From assembly GCA_001574975.1 (NCBI GenBank), contig KQ965762.1, forward strand, positions 144,451 to 208,450: DNA of 64,000 nt. Direction: 5' to 3'. The notes below the pieces were generated by a model. That model saw only the letters and a program-made list of their open reading frames with translations. It had not been told where the DNA came from and made no database searches. The stretch is from Gonapodya prolifera JEL478 (Eukaryota > Monoblepharomycota > Monoblepharidomycetes > Monoblepharidales > Gonapodyaceae). How positions within the stretch are numbered: the first letter of the stretch is position 1; the number at the start of each line of letters is the position of its first letter. Shown here piece after piece: positions 11,601 to 23,499 of the stretch. The position numbers and the translations under genes were made by a program.

Positions 11601-12300
11601 GCGCGAGATGCTCTTCAAAGGAGGCGGAAAAGACAAGGATGTCGTCAAGGTATACGAGGCAAGATACCCAATTCATGCCCCAAATGACGCGATCCATGAG
11701 GTGTTGGAAAGTTGCTGGCGCGTTTGTAAGCCCGAAAGGCATTTGAACGAACTCGAAGAGGCCTTCATGCGTAGCAAAGGCCATTTTAGGACGGTCCTTT
11801 TCAGCGATTTCGATGTTCCAATAGCCCCAAGTGATGTCAAGCGCCGTGTAATACTTGGCGTCTTTTGTTGCGTTGATGAGGTCGTCAATATGTGGGAGAG
11901 GGTACTGGTCACGTTTTGTTATAGCGTTCAGTTTGCAATAGTCAATCTCTGTACTTCAAAGGAGCAGAACTTCCACTCTTGTTGACTTCTTAAGATCAAC
12001 AAAATACGTTGGCAAGGAAGTACCAGCAGACCAAGACGACTTGTACTGCAAGATTCACGCTGTTAATTTCTCAAATAAGTTGTTGTACACAATAGCTCAT
12101 TATGGACATGCAAGACCACACCTTTTGAGTGAGAGTTGCAGAGTGGTTTGTAAGAAAATGACTTGAATTCTGACTGCACGCAGACAACCATTTGACCCCA
12201 ACAGATAATTTCCAGGGCTTCTCAATGACCTCAAGACAATAAATGACATACATCTTGGACAATCTCAAGACTGTGAAAGCAAGAAATCCTGAGGAGTCCA
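8399..12300 (-). mobile_element. Partial Ty3/gypsy chromovirus: pol plus 3' LTR
   Basis: Fossil LTR retrotransposon on the minus strand. In element order: reverse transcriptase (about 11985-11240, with the YLDD-box segment LVYLDDILVF), RNase H and integrase (about 11169-9772, with an HHCC-type zinc region and a DDE-type core), a chromodomain near the pol end (about 9340-8980), a purine-rich tract (8638-8649) and the 3' LTR (8399-8637). The chromodomain marks it as a chromovirus. No gag or 5' LTR is found on its far side, so it is truncated. It is broken, with several breaks, though the RNase H-integrase part is one long open frame, so it is probably not very old. Confidence 0.9.
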
Positions 12301-13041
12301 TGAGTAGACGCTACCAAACGTAAAGGAGGCGCCTTGCAACCATCCCCTTAGGCTTGATGACAATGCGAGTCTCATTTGTTGCTTATGACGAGGCGTTGGT
12401 TCAGTCCACTTGACGTGGGAAATCAGAAAACCTTGCATGATTAGCGGATGAGAACCTCCCTAAGCAAAATCATCTGCGTCTTCTTTGGCAGACAAATCCC
12501 AGGGATGACGAGCCGTTCAGTGAACATTTACAGACAGTGGGGATGACGCTGAATCCGACGACTCTCGGGAGCCGGAAATGTCCAAAGATGCCAACTACTC
12601 CCTGGGATCTGACTCTGAAACAGAAGCAGAATCGGACGTAAATCAGACGTGTCCATGAACTTGGAGTCTGAGGCTCACTTCACAGATGACGCAGATTGCT
12701 CGGAGTCTGAGGGTCAGTTCACATATGAAGACGATTGAGGGTACGCTAAAGGAGAAGAATTCAGTTGTGGCCATTACAGATTAAATGTTTTCTGTCATCA
12801 TTTTTGAGGCAGTACCGTGTCGTTTACTGTTTGCTGTGTGTTGAATGAAGACCCGAATATTGCCTGCACTACTTTTGCCGCGCCTCCGTAGGCAGAGTGA
12901 AGGGCATGTAGAGTGGAACTCTGCTGGCGCTATCATCCATCAGAATATTGATGGCAGTAAGTCCCAAAACATGCGGGAGCGGTCATGATTGCACGGTTAG
13001 TGCTACAAGTTCATATTATGAGCACATGTAACAACCATGAG
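12301..13041. other. Intergenic, acidic ORF fragment
   Basis: No complete gene. Around 12540-12740 the plus strand reads through a Ser/Asp/Glu-rich peptide (SDSETEAESDV), reminiscent in composition of the acidic tail near position 200-280. It could be a decayed transposon tail. Confidence 0.3.
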
Positions 13042-13539
13042 CTAGAAAGAAGCAAACAACTCCCTTTCATTGTCGCTGTCGAGGTCCTCGTCTGAAAAAG
13101 AGTAACCGAACCACTTATAGTAAGCCATCTTGGCATCCTTGTAGCGGGAGAAAGTTTTCTGACGAGCCCACAGCATGATGAGTGTGTCCTGAAACGTCGC
13201 ATGAAGCCACTTGACGGACTGCTTCTTGTCCTTGTCTTTAATGCGTGATCGAGCGTCTTGAGGTATGTTGTTGTGGTTGTTCGTGAGTAAACAAAGGTAC
13301 AATAATGCATTCAAGTAGAGACCGATGCTATCCTGGCGCCACATTTTCATCAATAGAACATCCTCAATATCGTCAAACTCTGCGGTAGGGCGAAGACGAA
13401 CTCGACCCCTAGCTCTTATCAGTTGCAGCTCACTAGTAGCCCACATCTTTGATGCGCGGCATAGACCGATGACGGAACGCAAACCGGCATAACACAATAT
13501 AGTCGCGACAATCTCAAATGGCAGCGGCTGCAAGCTCAT
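13042..13539 (-). CDS. F-box-like protein, 165 aa
   Basis: Single-exon frame. The start chosen is the ATG at 13539 (MSLQPLPFEIV); an in-frame GTG lies 18 bases upstream. The first ~40 residues read LPFEIVATILCYAGL then a Leu/Cys-rich helix ending SKMW, which matches the F-box pattern LP.EI...IL. The rest is helical with no LRR or WD repeats seen, and the end is acidic (SFSDEDLDSDNERE). F-box proteins usually present substrates to SCF ubiquitin ligases. Short for the family, so it may be only one exon or a degenerate copy. Confidence 0.45.
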   Translation of the reverse strand: MSLQPLPFEIVATILCYAGLRSVIGLCRASKMWATSELQLIRARGRVRLRPTAEFDDIEDVLLMKMWRQDSIGLYLNALLYLCLLTNNHNNIPQDARSRIKDKDKKQSVKWLHATFQDTLIMLWARQKTFSRYKDAKMAYYKWFGYSFSDEDLDSDNERELFASF

Positions 13540-13979
13540 GATCGCTATTCTAATCACTTTGGAATTTTCTGATCGTTGAAACGCATCTCAGTGAAAACGA
13601 GATTGTGGTCTGAGACAAGTTCTGCCTCTACGCGCCGTGGCATAACCGGAAGCACATTTGGCTCCCATCCCGAGTATTGTTTTGTTTTTGCGTTTTGAAG
13701 CACACCACCAGCACTCACAGCACTGTCCGCAATTCGCGGTAAGTAATACGCCTCACCCAACTCAGCAATCGACGTCGTCGGCACGCAAGGAGTGCGGCTG
13801 TTACATGACAGAACATGACTGACCATGTACGAATCGGACAAGTTTCGGATCAGGAACATTGCCGGCGATGGGGTGGGATAGTGTAGTAGGGGGGGGGGGG
13901 GGCGACCCTACGAACCCCGGGGTGGACTGGGGTAGTTTAAAGTGTGGGGAAATGGGTACGACCCCCGGAGGGAAGAACG
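13540..13979. other. Intergenic with a run of G
   Basis: A 101-codon minus-strand frame (13554-13859) has no recognisable family. A run of about a dozen G lies near 13890 and opens the G-rich block that follows. Confidence 0.35.
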
Positions 13980-14500
13980 ATAGTAATATACTAATACATA
14001 CCGGCGCGGTATGAGCGGGGAGCATCGGGGGCGATAGGGAGTAGGGGGGCGCCCCCTACGACATACAGTGAAAGGCCTAAAATTGTAATGGAAAGTAAGT
14101 ACAAGATAGAACTAAGAAAGCTCAGGCGGAGTACGGGGAGCATTGGGGGCGACGGGGATATTGAGGCGACTTCATGAAGGCAACGGGGATGGTCCGGTAG
14201 GATGAGTGTAGATGGTAATGATATGAGGGGAGGGAGCGTAGGGAGTGCAGAGAGTAGGGGGTCTACCCCGGAGGGGAGAAGGTAATTCAATTGAGTAGGG
14301 GGGAATACGTAAGAAAGTCATATTATTCTAGTAGTACATTAGTACATACCGCCGCGGACAGGGGGAGTGTGTGGAGCGTCGGGGGCGAGAGGGGTATTAA
14401 TTTTGGATCCATCGACGCATTTGATGCGGGTAGGGCCAGTAGGATGAGTGTAGATGGTAATGCGAGAGTTGATAGGAAGGGAGGGAGCGTAAGGAGTCCA
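13980..14500. repeat. Partial tandem duplication, two copies ~240 bp apart
   Basis: The stretch around 13990-14250 recurs around 14335-14500: both carry AGTAGGATGAGTGTAGATGG or a near match, GGAGGGAGCGTA, and ACATACCG followed by a G-rich GCGGGGAGCATCGGGGGCGA-like run. The right copy encodes the tail of the EsV-1-7-like ORF, so the left copy is a duplicated 3' fragment of it. Confidence 0.6.
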
Positions 14501-14871
14501 AGGGCCGGTGAGAGTATAGACAGGGAAAGTGATGGACTGGTAGGCGGTGAGAGAGGGAGAGCAGATATTGCATTTAGCTTTTTTAGCGTTATGTTCGCAG
14601 GCGGATTTCATGCATTTAGGGCATTGAAGGCGAGGGAGGTTGTGGAAGCAGAAAGTTGTGTTAGAGCAGGGGCGGCAGGCGGAGCGTTGAATATATGATC
14701 GCAAATGCCGGAGCCTTTGCAAAGTTTGCAGCGGTACTTGATGGTATTGTGTTCGCAAAGGGCGGAACCGTGGCAATCTTTGCAGAAATACTTAAGTTTT
14801 CCATGTTCGCAGCCGGCGCATTGGATATCTTTGCAGTTTGAGGGGTTGTTGATACCGTGAGGGCAGACCAT
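14339..14871 (-). pseudogene. EsV-1-7-like cysteine-repeat ORF
   Basis: From the ATG at 14871 the protein starts MVCPHG and runs through repeated Cys/His modules: CEHGKLKYFCKDCHGSALC, CEHNTIKYRCKLC, and further down CEHNAKKAKCNIC. This C..H..C..C pattern with basic residues between is that of EsV-1-7-type repeats, known from brown algae, oomycetes and large DNA viruses and thought to bind zinc. A Pro/Thr-rich tail follows. The repeats do not lie in one continuous frame; about one break or an unrecognised intron separates them. It ends just outside the TIR element at 14964. Virus or host origin is not settled. Confidence 0.55.
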
Positions 14872-14963
14872 TGCCAATGAGAAAAGAGGGGGCTTTATAA
14901 GGAGTATTTTATTGATTAAATGATTGATCAAATGGTACGGGCAAAGAGAACAAAAAAGCAAAA

Positions 14964-15012
14964 AGCAGCATCTGGCGCAGGTAATTTTTCTCTTTTTTCG
15001 CTCGTTTACAGA
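14964..15012 (+). repeat. Left terminal inverted repeat, ~49 bp
   Basis: AGCAGCATCTGGCGCAGG then GTAATTTTT and a T-rich tract ending CGCTCGTTTACAGA. Its reverse complement recurs at 17236-17284 with about five mismatches. Confidence 0.8.
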
Positions 15013-15097
15013 AGGGGGTCGCTAGAGTACCGGAACAAGCAAGGGACAAATTCCGAAAATTCAGGGGGAGAGCGGGGGAAAATCGGGGAGATCTGAT

Positions 15098-16459
15098 TCA
15101 GAGTCGGAGTCGGCAACGGGTTTCCACCATTTCGATGGGGGAGGGAGGGCAATAAGAGAGGGGAATTTGAGGGGCAATAACCAGGTTAGGCCAGCCAGGC
15201 TTTCCGTCAAAGAGGCGATCAGAATCAGAGAGGGGGCGATTGTAGAGATGAATATCGAAGAGCTTGATGAAATTGTGGTTGGTGCTGACATTGCGCTGGC
15301 GGCACCATTCGGTATACAAAGCGGTCATATCGGAGACTGATACGCCGGAGAAGGGATCGGTAGACTTTTTTACTGATTCCTTGAGGAATTCGGAGACGAA
15401 GCCTTGCAGCATGTGAGTTGGGAGGACGATTTTCTCAACTTCCGAGCGTAAAATCCGGCCAGGATTCAAGGATGGAGGCGGGGGGAGTGGGGATACCGGA
15501 GGCGGGGGGAGGGGGGATACTGGTGACTGAATGGAGACGTCGGGTACGATGAAAAGCCGAGCAAGGTCAACTGCGGCGCCAGGATTTTTAAGGGCAAGGT
15601 TTGCGAGGATGTCGAGTTGTTTAGTTTTTTCGGATTCTTGTTTGGAGCGTTCGCGGGAGATTTCGAGTTGAACATCTTTAGAGGCAGAGAGAGCGAGACC
15701 TTTTGATTTGGAGGAGATCAAATTGAAGATAGAATCGCGAGTGAAGGAGGGGTCAAGGCAGACGATTTCTGTTTGTTTTCTGCCAGTCAATTTATCGACA
15801 ACGAGGGAGGTTTGATGAGATTTGAAGGGAGGGGAGCGTTTGACAAGATTTTCAAGAGAGCGCCAGGCGGTTTTTGACTCGTAAAAGGCGATGAGGTGAA
15901 AGTTATAAAAGTCTTTTAGATGATCTTTTGTGCGTTCTTCGAGGATTTCGGCGGAGCCGACTTTGATGAACTCACCGGATTTGGAACCTGAGGAGCAATA
16001 TTCGAGGTTAGCGACATAGACGCCGGATTTTTTGCCATGTTCGCGGAGGATGCGATTATGCATTTCTGAGTCGGTGAGTCGTTTGAGATTATAAGCGTTT
16101 TGGACGTCATTGTACTGATGAAGGAGATGAAAGACTTCAACGAAGAAGGATCTGACGGCTGCGCCTTGTGGGGTGTTTGCTTGAAGAGCGAAGAGTTCAG
16201 CGGCTTTGAGGGTGAGGCGATAATTGACAGAGGGGCGACCGCTGGAAGGATTTTCGACGAGAGCAGAAACATAATCGATATGTTCTTGAAAGAGGTCAAG
16301 AAGGAGTCTGAGTGCGCTAGCTTTAGTGGAATAACCTAGATCGGTACGGAGGGGGGTCAAAGTCAACACAGAAGCCATCAAGACCCCGAGCAAAGTTGAG
16401 GACTTCAAAGAAAGCTTGCTGCTGAATATTGAGACGTTTGTAGACAAAGTCCGAGACAT
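15098..16459 (-). CDS. MSV199 / T5orf172 (GIY-YIG-like) protein, 453 aa
   Basis: Single exon with ATG at 16459. About residues 70-125 (LTLKAAELFALQANTPQG then a helix to QYNDVQNAY) resemble the MSV199 DNA-binding domain of large DNA viruses. About residues 145-205 (GVYVANLEYCSSG, FIKVGSAEILEERTKDHL, then AWRSLENLVKR) resemble the T5orf172/Mug113 domain, a GIY-YIG nuclease relative. A Pro-rich linker (SPLPPPPVSPLPPPP) leads to a C-terminal part near 345-440 resembling winged-helix tails of viral primase-helicases. The family is common in giant viruses and baculo-like viruses. It looks whole. Domain calls rest on motif reading only. Confidence 0.7.
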   Translation of the reverse strand: MSRTLSTNVSIFSSKLSLKSSTLLGVLMASVLTLTPLRTDLGYSTKASALRLLLDLFQEHIDYVSALVENPSSGRPSVNYRLTLKAAELFALQANTPQGAAVRSFFVEVFHLLHQYNDVQNAYNLKRLTDSEMHNRILREHGKKSGVYVANLEYCSSGSKSGEFIKVGSAEILEERTKDHLKDFYNFHLIAFYESKTAWRSLENLVKRSPPFKSHQTSLVVDKLTGRKQTEIVCLDPSFTRDSIFNLISSKSKGLALSASKDVQLEISRERSKQESEKTKQLDILANLALKNPGAAVDLARLFIVPDVSIQSPVSPLPPPPVSPLPPPPSLNPGRILRSEVEKIVLPTHMLQGFVSEFLKESVKKSTDPFSGVSVSDMTALYTEWCRQRNVSTNHNFIKLFDIHLYNRPLSDSDRLFDGKPGWPNLVIAPQIPLSYCPPSPIEMVETRCRLRL

Positions 16460-16564
16460 TTTAAAGAGATGAGTAGAGAGCAGTGAGAGACATAATTACT
16501 ATAGAATAAGGGGCTTTAAGTGCAAAATGATCAATTTAAATTTGGATCGGACTCAAATAATTTT

Positions 16565-17125
16565 CAACTTGGCTGTTGAATAGGGCGAAAGTCAGGGGGA
16601 GTACTTTTTCATCAATACAGATCAAATGGGAGAACCGGGGAGTATCGAGAGATTTAATCAGGGGAGTATAGGGAGTCAAATGGCTTTGGCTGTTGAATAG
16701 CTCGGAAGTATGGGGAGGAGTACTTTTTCATCAAAAGACAGGTGGGGGATGGGCGGGGGTGTATGGGGGATAGTCGGGGTAGTGTGGGGGAGTATCCGGG
16801 GCCTTTTGAAAATTTATTTTGATGAAAACTGAACTTCCGGAGAGGGGCTTATGTGATCACGAGAGAAGCGAAGGGTATAGTCTGAGAGCGGGGGAGAGCG
16901 CAAAATTTATTTGGGGGCATATTGAAGTTCTGGTGAGGATGTATATAGAATTGTGGGATAGTCAAGGGATGGCCAAGAGATAGTACAGGGAGGTCCGAGT
17001 GGGATTTGAAATTATGTAGAGGTATTTTGAACTTCCGGAGAGAAGCTCAAGATATCGAAGTAAGAGCGACTGAGTTACTCTGAGAGTGGGGGAGGGCGTA
17101 AAATTTATTTCTGAGTGCGTTGAAG
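16565..17125. repeat. G-rich direct repeats upstream of the MSV199 gene
   Basis: Two repeat families. TTGGCTGTTGAATAG with GGGGAGTACTTTTTCATCAA occurs near 16569 and again near 16683. GAACTTCCGGAGAG with GGGGGAG.GCG.AAAATTTATTT and TTGAAGTTCTGG occurs near 16831 and again near 17030. Between them lie many runs of three or more G. They sit just before the gene's start on its strand, so they may be promoter or end-recognition modules. Confidence 0.6.
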
Positions 17126-17235
17126 TTCTGGGGAGAAATCAAAAAGTCGCGAGATTTATTTTGAATTTCGAGGTGTTTTGGAAAAAAAGGTCAAGCAGAA
17201 ATTTTCAGAAATTCCGAAAAATCTAGCATTTAGCT

Positions 17236-17284
17236 CTGTAGCCGAGCGAAGAAAGCGAAAAATTACCTGCACCAGATGCTGCTA
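17236..17284 (-). repeat. Right terminal inverted repeat, ~49 bp
   Basis: Reverse complement of the left TIR. Its outer end (AGATGCTGCT on the plus strand) directly follows the last recognisable phosphoketolase codons, read on the minus strand. Confidence 0.8.
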
Positions 17285-17880
17285 AGGCCAACGGAACCTC
17301 TTGACAACACTGTGGAGGCCTGCCGCAGTGCATCCATAGTCTGGGTAAAACATTGCCAAAGTTCCCTCAAGCCAGAGATTTGCCAACACAGCTGGAGCAC
17401 CATGACCAGGCCCTGAGTTGGTAGGCATGTTAGTTAGGAGTAAGAAGCTCATTTGTCACAGGGCTACATACCAATCACAAAGAACATGTCAAGTTTAGGG
17501 TGCTTTTTTGAGTAGTCAGTTGCAGTGAGCGTAAGCAATGTTGATTCCAGGGCATGTTCCCCAATGCCCAAACAGTCTCTCTTTGATATCCGTCACTGCG
17601 ATGGTTTCCGTGACCAGCAGGGGTTCTGCTGTTGCTGAACTTTTCATCTTGGGTTTTCCACGATCGGTCACCACCAATGGTCTGTCTTTCAGGAACAACA
17701 TGGCAGCCGTGAGGTAGTTGGTCAGTCCGCGGGTCTTCTCAAACGCAGCAAGGCTGGCGTGGTTCTGAGCGAAGCAGCTCCGCCCTTGGCATCTGATGTG
17801 TCGACGAGGAAACTCTTGGCCGCGTCGAGAGATGACGTGAGACGTGTCTTGCCGGGTTGAACAGGGGAGCCTGATGCAGT
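17285..17880 (-). pseudogene. Phosphoketolase 5' fragment, truncated by the TIR element
   Basis: The minus strand reads GLTNYLTAAMLFLKDRPL, then IKERLFGHWGTCPGINIAYAH, and after an intron (GTATGT...CTCAG, about 17407-17466) GPGHGAPAVLANLWLEGTL followed by FYPDYG and KRFRWP. These are the N-terminal thiamine-diphosphate region of xylulose-5-phosphate/fructose-6-phosphate phosphoketolase (GHWGT.PG.N..YAH, GPGHG.PA). The copy is dead: a stop follows the YAHCN segment, a one-base shift lies in the A-run just after it, another frame change lies near 17760, and everything beyond RFRWP is missing at the element edge. The full family is about 800 residues; roughly 200 or fewer remain. Confidence 0.85.
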
Positions 17881-18108
17881 TACAGTGGAAGGACTTGTGG
17901 GGCTTGGAACGGTAATGCTGCTGGATCACATGTGGGCTGTCCATTTTGTTGTATTCGCTGCTTCGGAAATGTGACAAAACCGAAGGCTGCCGTCAATCTA
18001 CAATTCGTTACCCTTTAGCGTAATGAAAAAATCTAGATGTAAATATAAAAATCCAGGCGAGCAAGCTGTATCATTATCATTGAAACTGGGAGTGGAACGA
18101 GTACTTCA

Positions 18109-19497
18109 TCACAATTTGGAACTGTGAGGGGCCTTCTTCACGCGGTTTGCCATCGGAATAGAGATCGTCATTTGTCTGTACGCAAGCAAGAGCCAGCGTT
18201 AGCGCGTTAGCGTCATGTCAACCTCCGCCGACTGCCGAGGCTCCCATACTCACCTCGCGATTGCAAGCAACCGTCCCGTCTCATCCCAAACCTCGACGTC
18301 AAACTCTTTTCGACCATTCGTGGTGTATCTGTTACGGGAGTGAAGCAGGACCCATTCAAGGGATGGGTCTGGGATCGCGCGGATTTGGAGATGGTAGTCC
18401 ATAGTCTGGGATGCTCAAATGAGTTACACATCACTTGCTTCGGTCAGTTGAAGCGACAGACTTACGGGCATCCAAATGCGGCCTTCGCGGGGGTGGCTCT
18501 CGAACATCACGGGTGACGCGTAGTAGTCGCTCCAGAATCCAAGCGATACGGTGTCTTGGATGTCGCCAGAGTTCCACTAATTGATCGAGTTAGAATAATT
18601 AATGTCAGTGGTATGAAAAATGTCTTCGTGAAAGGAATAATCACTCACCCGCACCCATTTGGCCCATTCCGTTCCCCGCTCCATGATTTTCAGTTCCTCC
18701 TTGGTGTGCGGTTGATCCAGAATGTCGGTAAAGTCATTGAAGGCTTTCCCAGTGCGTGGAGACCGATATCCGGCGGGCATTTTGGCTCGTGGAATACAGT
18801 TCTCTCGAGTTGGAAGACCGAGTCCGACAGGGAACGACGGTGCAGTCGAGGAGGAGTCCACGATCGACATGGGTGGGCCATTCGTGGCAGGCAGAGCAGG
18901 CGGGTCGAACGGAGACGTGATTGGAGTTCGGCCATCGTTGGAGAGCAGGGTGGTTACCCCTCGTTCATTGGACAGATCCGACATGGTGACGTTGGCAGTC
19001 ACGAGGTTGGAGAACGACGAGCCAGCGGAACCCTCTTTTGCGGGCGCCTCTTGCCGAACAGTCACGTCAAAGACCGCGAACCGGCCTCCGACGCGACGAG
19101 GTGTGACAACGGCAAAGTATGGGCCAGGTCGGCCGCCTTCGAGGAAAACAGCAGAGCAGGAGACGGGCTCTGAAGAAGAAAGGGTGGATGTGTTTGGGTC
19201 AAAGCAGCTGTCGGGATAGAGCAGACATACCTGCGAATCGCTTCGCAAGTCCCTGCCGCCGCACTTCCTGGCGAGCTGCTTCCAAGATTATACCAGCAAC
19301 GTACCCTCTAAAGTCATCCGCAAAAAGAGTGTCAGATATGGATTGTGCGCCGCAAACAAGCCAGCGCTCAGCGCTCACCCAAACGGCGACACCCCGGTCA
19401 GGAACTGATCGTCGATTTGGCCCTTCCAGATGGCAGATTCTTGCCTCCCGCCCAATTCCGGCTCCAATTCTTCTGAGACGGTGTGTGAGAAAGCCAT
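18109..19497 (-). CDS. Thioesterase-like (double hotdog) protein, 348 aa, 6 exons
   Basis: Exons on the minus strand: 19379-19497, 19231-19307, 18649-19169, 18466-18576, 18254-18405, 18109-18175; all splice GT-AG and stay in frame. The start MAFSHTVSEELEPE and the segment GQIDDQFLTGVSPFGGYVAG match the thioesterase-like superfamily (acyl-CoA thioesterase II fold), as do GFWSDYYASP and TTNGRKEFDVEVWDETGRLL then AIARQ near the end. Such proteins hydrolyse acyl-CoA; the substrate cannot be read from sequence. The central third (Ser/Pro-rich, near residues 120-170) looks like a lineage-specific insert. A small in-frame-looking ORF upstream (MSTADSTSNG) might add an N-terminal exon, but no good donor joins it. 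Confidence 0.8.
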
Positions 19498-19908
19498 CCT
19501 GATGGCCGAGTCTTCATGAACGGACGTCAGTTATCGGATCGGAATTATGTGACCAGAACACAAGGCTACCCGCTCACGGTATGGGGCATCCTTGGCGGAT
19601 TCCGGAAAGTGCGACGGCCTCCGCTTAGAAGAGACACCGTTGGAGGTGGAGTCGGCAGTCGACATTGAGTGATGGGTTGGTTTGCGTTTGGTTTGATTCC
19701 GAAGTTCGGTAAATTTTGGTGTTAAATTTCTCCCTTCCGCACCAACAGGTGTTACCCACACATTTGAATTGCTAACTAGGGGCAAATAGAAGCTACTAAA
19801 TGTCCACGCGACTGGAACGCAACAACATCCGGATGGTCCGCACCACCATACGCAGACCTCTCTCGTGGGTGTGCGTCCGCGCCGCTCCGGCAGGTCGTTT
19901 AGTACTAT
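19498..19908. other. Intergenic between thioesterase and SAH hydrolase
   Basis: Holds the short minus-strand ORF MSTADSTSNGVSSKRRPSHF (start near 19665), possibly a 5' exon or uORF of the thioesterase gene. Nothing else is recognised. Confidence 0.4.
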
Positions 19909-22225
<2,317 letters not shown>

Positions 22226-23499
22226 TGCGGTTGGTTGCGTTGCGTTGCGGAAGGAGATTGAGATGTGGAGAAACGAGAATGTTTTGGGGCGCCGTGTCAA
22301 AGAAGAATAAACCCTGCCCTGGGGCGAAGCAGGTGTGGCACGGTCAGAACGTGTGAGGCTTGCCGCAGCATAGGGGCGAGTAATATAAATACAGGGTTAC
22401 ATTTGTTGCGCTGACGATTCTGACTTAACGTATGATACGCGGGCGGAAGGTTCCTGCCTTCAAAGTTCCTGGACACTCTCTACTGACGAAGAACCGAGAA
22501 CATTGGAACACCCTCCCATCGTCAACTCCAAAGAAGTCAGGACTGGTGGTTTCAATGAACGGCAAAGAATTGAACCCGATGGACTAAACAGGATTTAACA
22601 AGGACCCTTCTGCGAAGTCGCAACAAGAGGCGAGAAAGAACGTAGACGAGTGCGCCTTTGAACATCTGGAAAGGGTTAGGGGGTGCTAGCCTTGAATCGT
22701 ATTATCCCTCGGTTGTGACTGGTTTGGAATACTGGCGGCAGTTTTCCACAGCTTTGTGGTGTGTCACGACGGCACAAGCCTGCGTTGTGAAACGAAAGCC
22801 GCAACCAAGGCAAATTTACCTCCCAAGCACTTTTCGAGTTCTTTTCGAGCTGCGTCCAACCATCTCGCAATATGAGATCCTCAGTGGAACCGTGGAATAT
22901 CACGAGAGAAAAAAATGAGGAAACATCAAAGGCCTTGGAAAGAGTTGGTCGAATTGTCAAATCTGGAAGCGGAATGGGGAATGAAATTAGCCTGCGTTGG
23001 CCTTCAGAACCCTAAGACCAAACACAGCATCGCACCTTAAAACGCCGCAGCCACATATCCCGTCACAGCAGTATTCGTCGGCATTTTGTCCTCAAATTGG
23101 TCTTGTGAAGCATAAGCGACCACGAATTCCTTCTTGTGTGTTTTCAGAAATCGTGAAAGAAGCTTTTACGGACAAATGATACAGAAAGTTAGGTAACGGT
23201 TAGTTAGCAGCAGTCGCGATAGAAATAGGAAAATAATTTAGTCGTAGAAACACTTAGAAGCAGGCTCCAACTCTCCTCACAACTATTCTTCGCGTCGCAT
23301 CAATTTATTGTTCCGGATTCAGCGCCGCTGAATTATTCCCGACCCAACGAACTGTCATGTGAAGCTGAGCCAGCGAGTAACTGTCTCTCATGAGTACGCT
23401 CGTAGTTGATACAGAATTTGACACTCCCAAACTTCCCAGAGATTCCATGATTGCGTTTGGTTTTCACTAGCTTTTCGATTAGAAAAGGAAACCCGAAGG
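22226..23499. other. Intergenic, no gene seen
   Basis: Includes the SAH hydrolase promoter side. Open frames here (such as 22658-22918) show no recognisable family or splice logic. Confidence 0.5.

Larger units (their letters stand above)
14964..17284. mobile_element. 2.3-kb TIR-bounded element with one MSV199/T5orf172 gene
   Basis: Matching inverted repeats at 14964-15012 and 17236-17284 bound the segment. Inside are one long intact minus-strand gene (15098-16459) and about 780 bp of G-rich, internally repeated non-coding DNA. The right end abuts coding sequence of a phosphoketolase gene that stops there, as expected if the element, or a larger insertion ending with it, disrupted that gene. 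No target-site duplication is visible. No transposase, polymerase or capsid gene is present, so mobilisation would have to be in trans or by the encoded protein. The element itself looks whole. Confidence 0.65.

Noticed and set aside
14291-14698. Plus-strand 135-codon ORF
   Set aside because: It is antisense to the Cys-repeat ORF and reflects the strand bias of the G-rich repeats; no family.
13042-17284. CRISPR-like or integron array
   Set aside because: Repeats here are few, long and unequal in spacing; the setting is eukaryotic.
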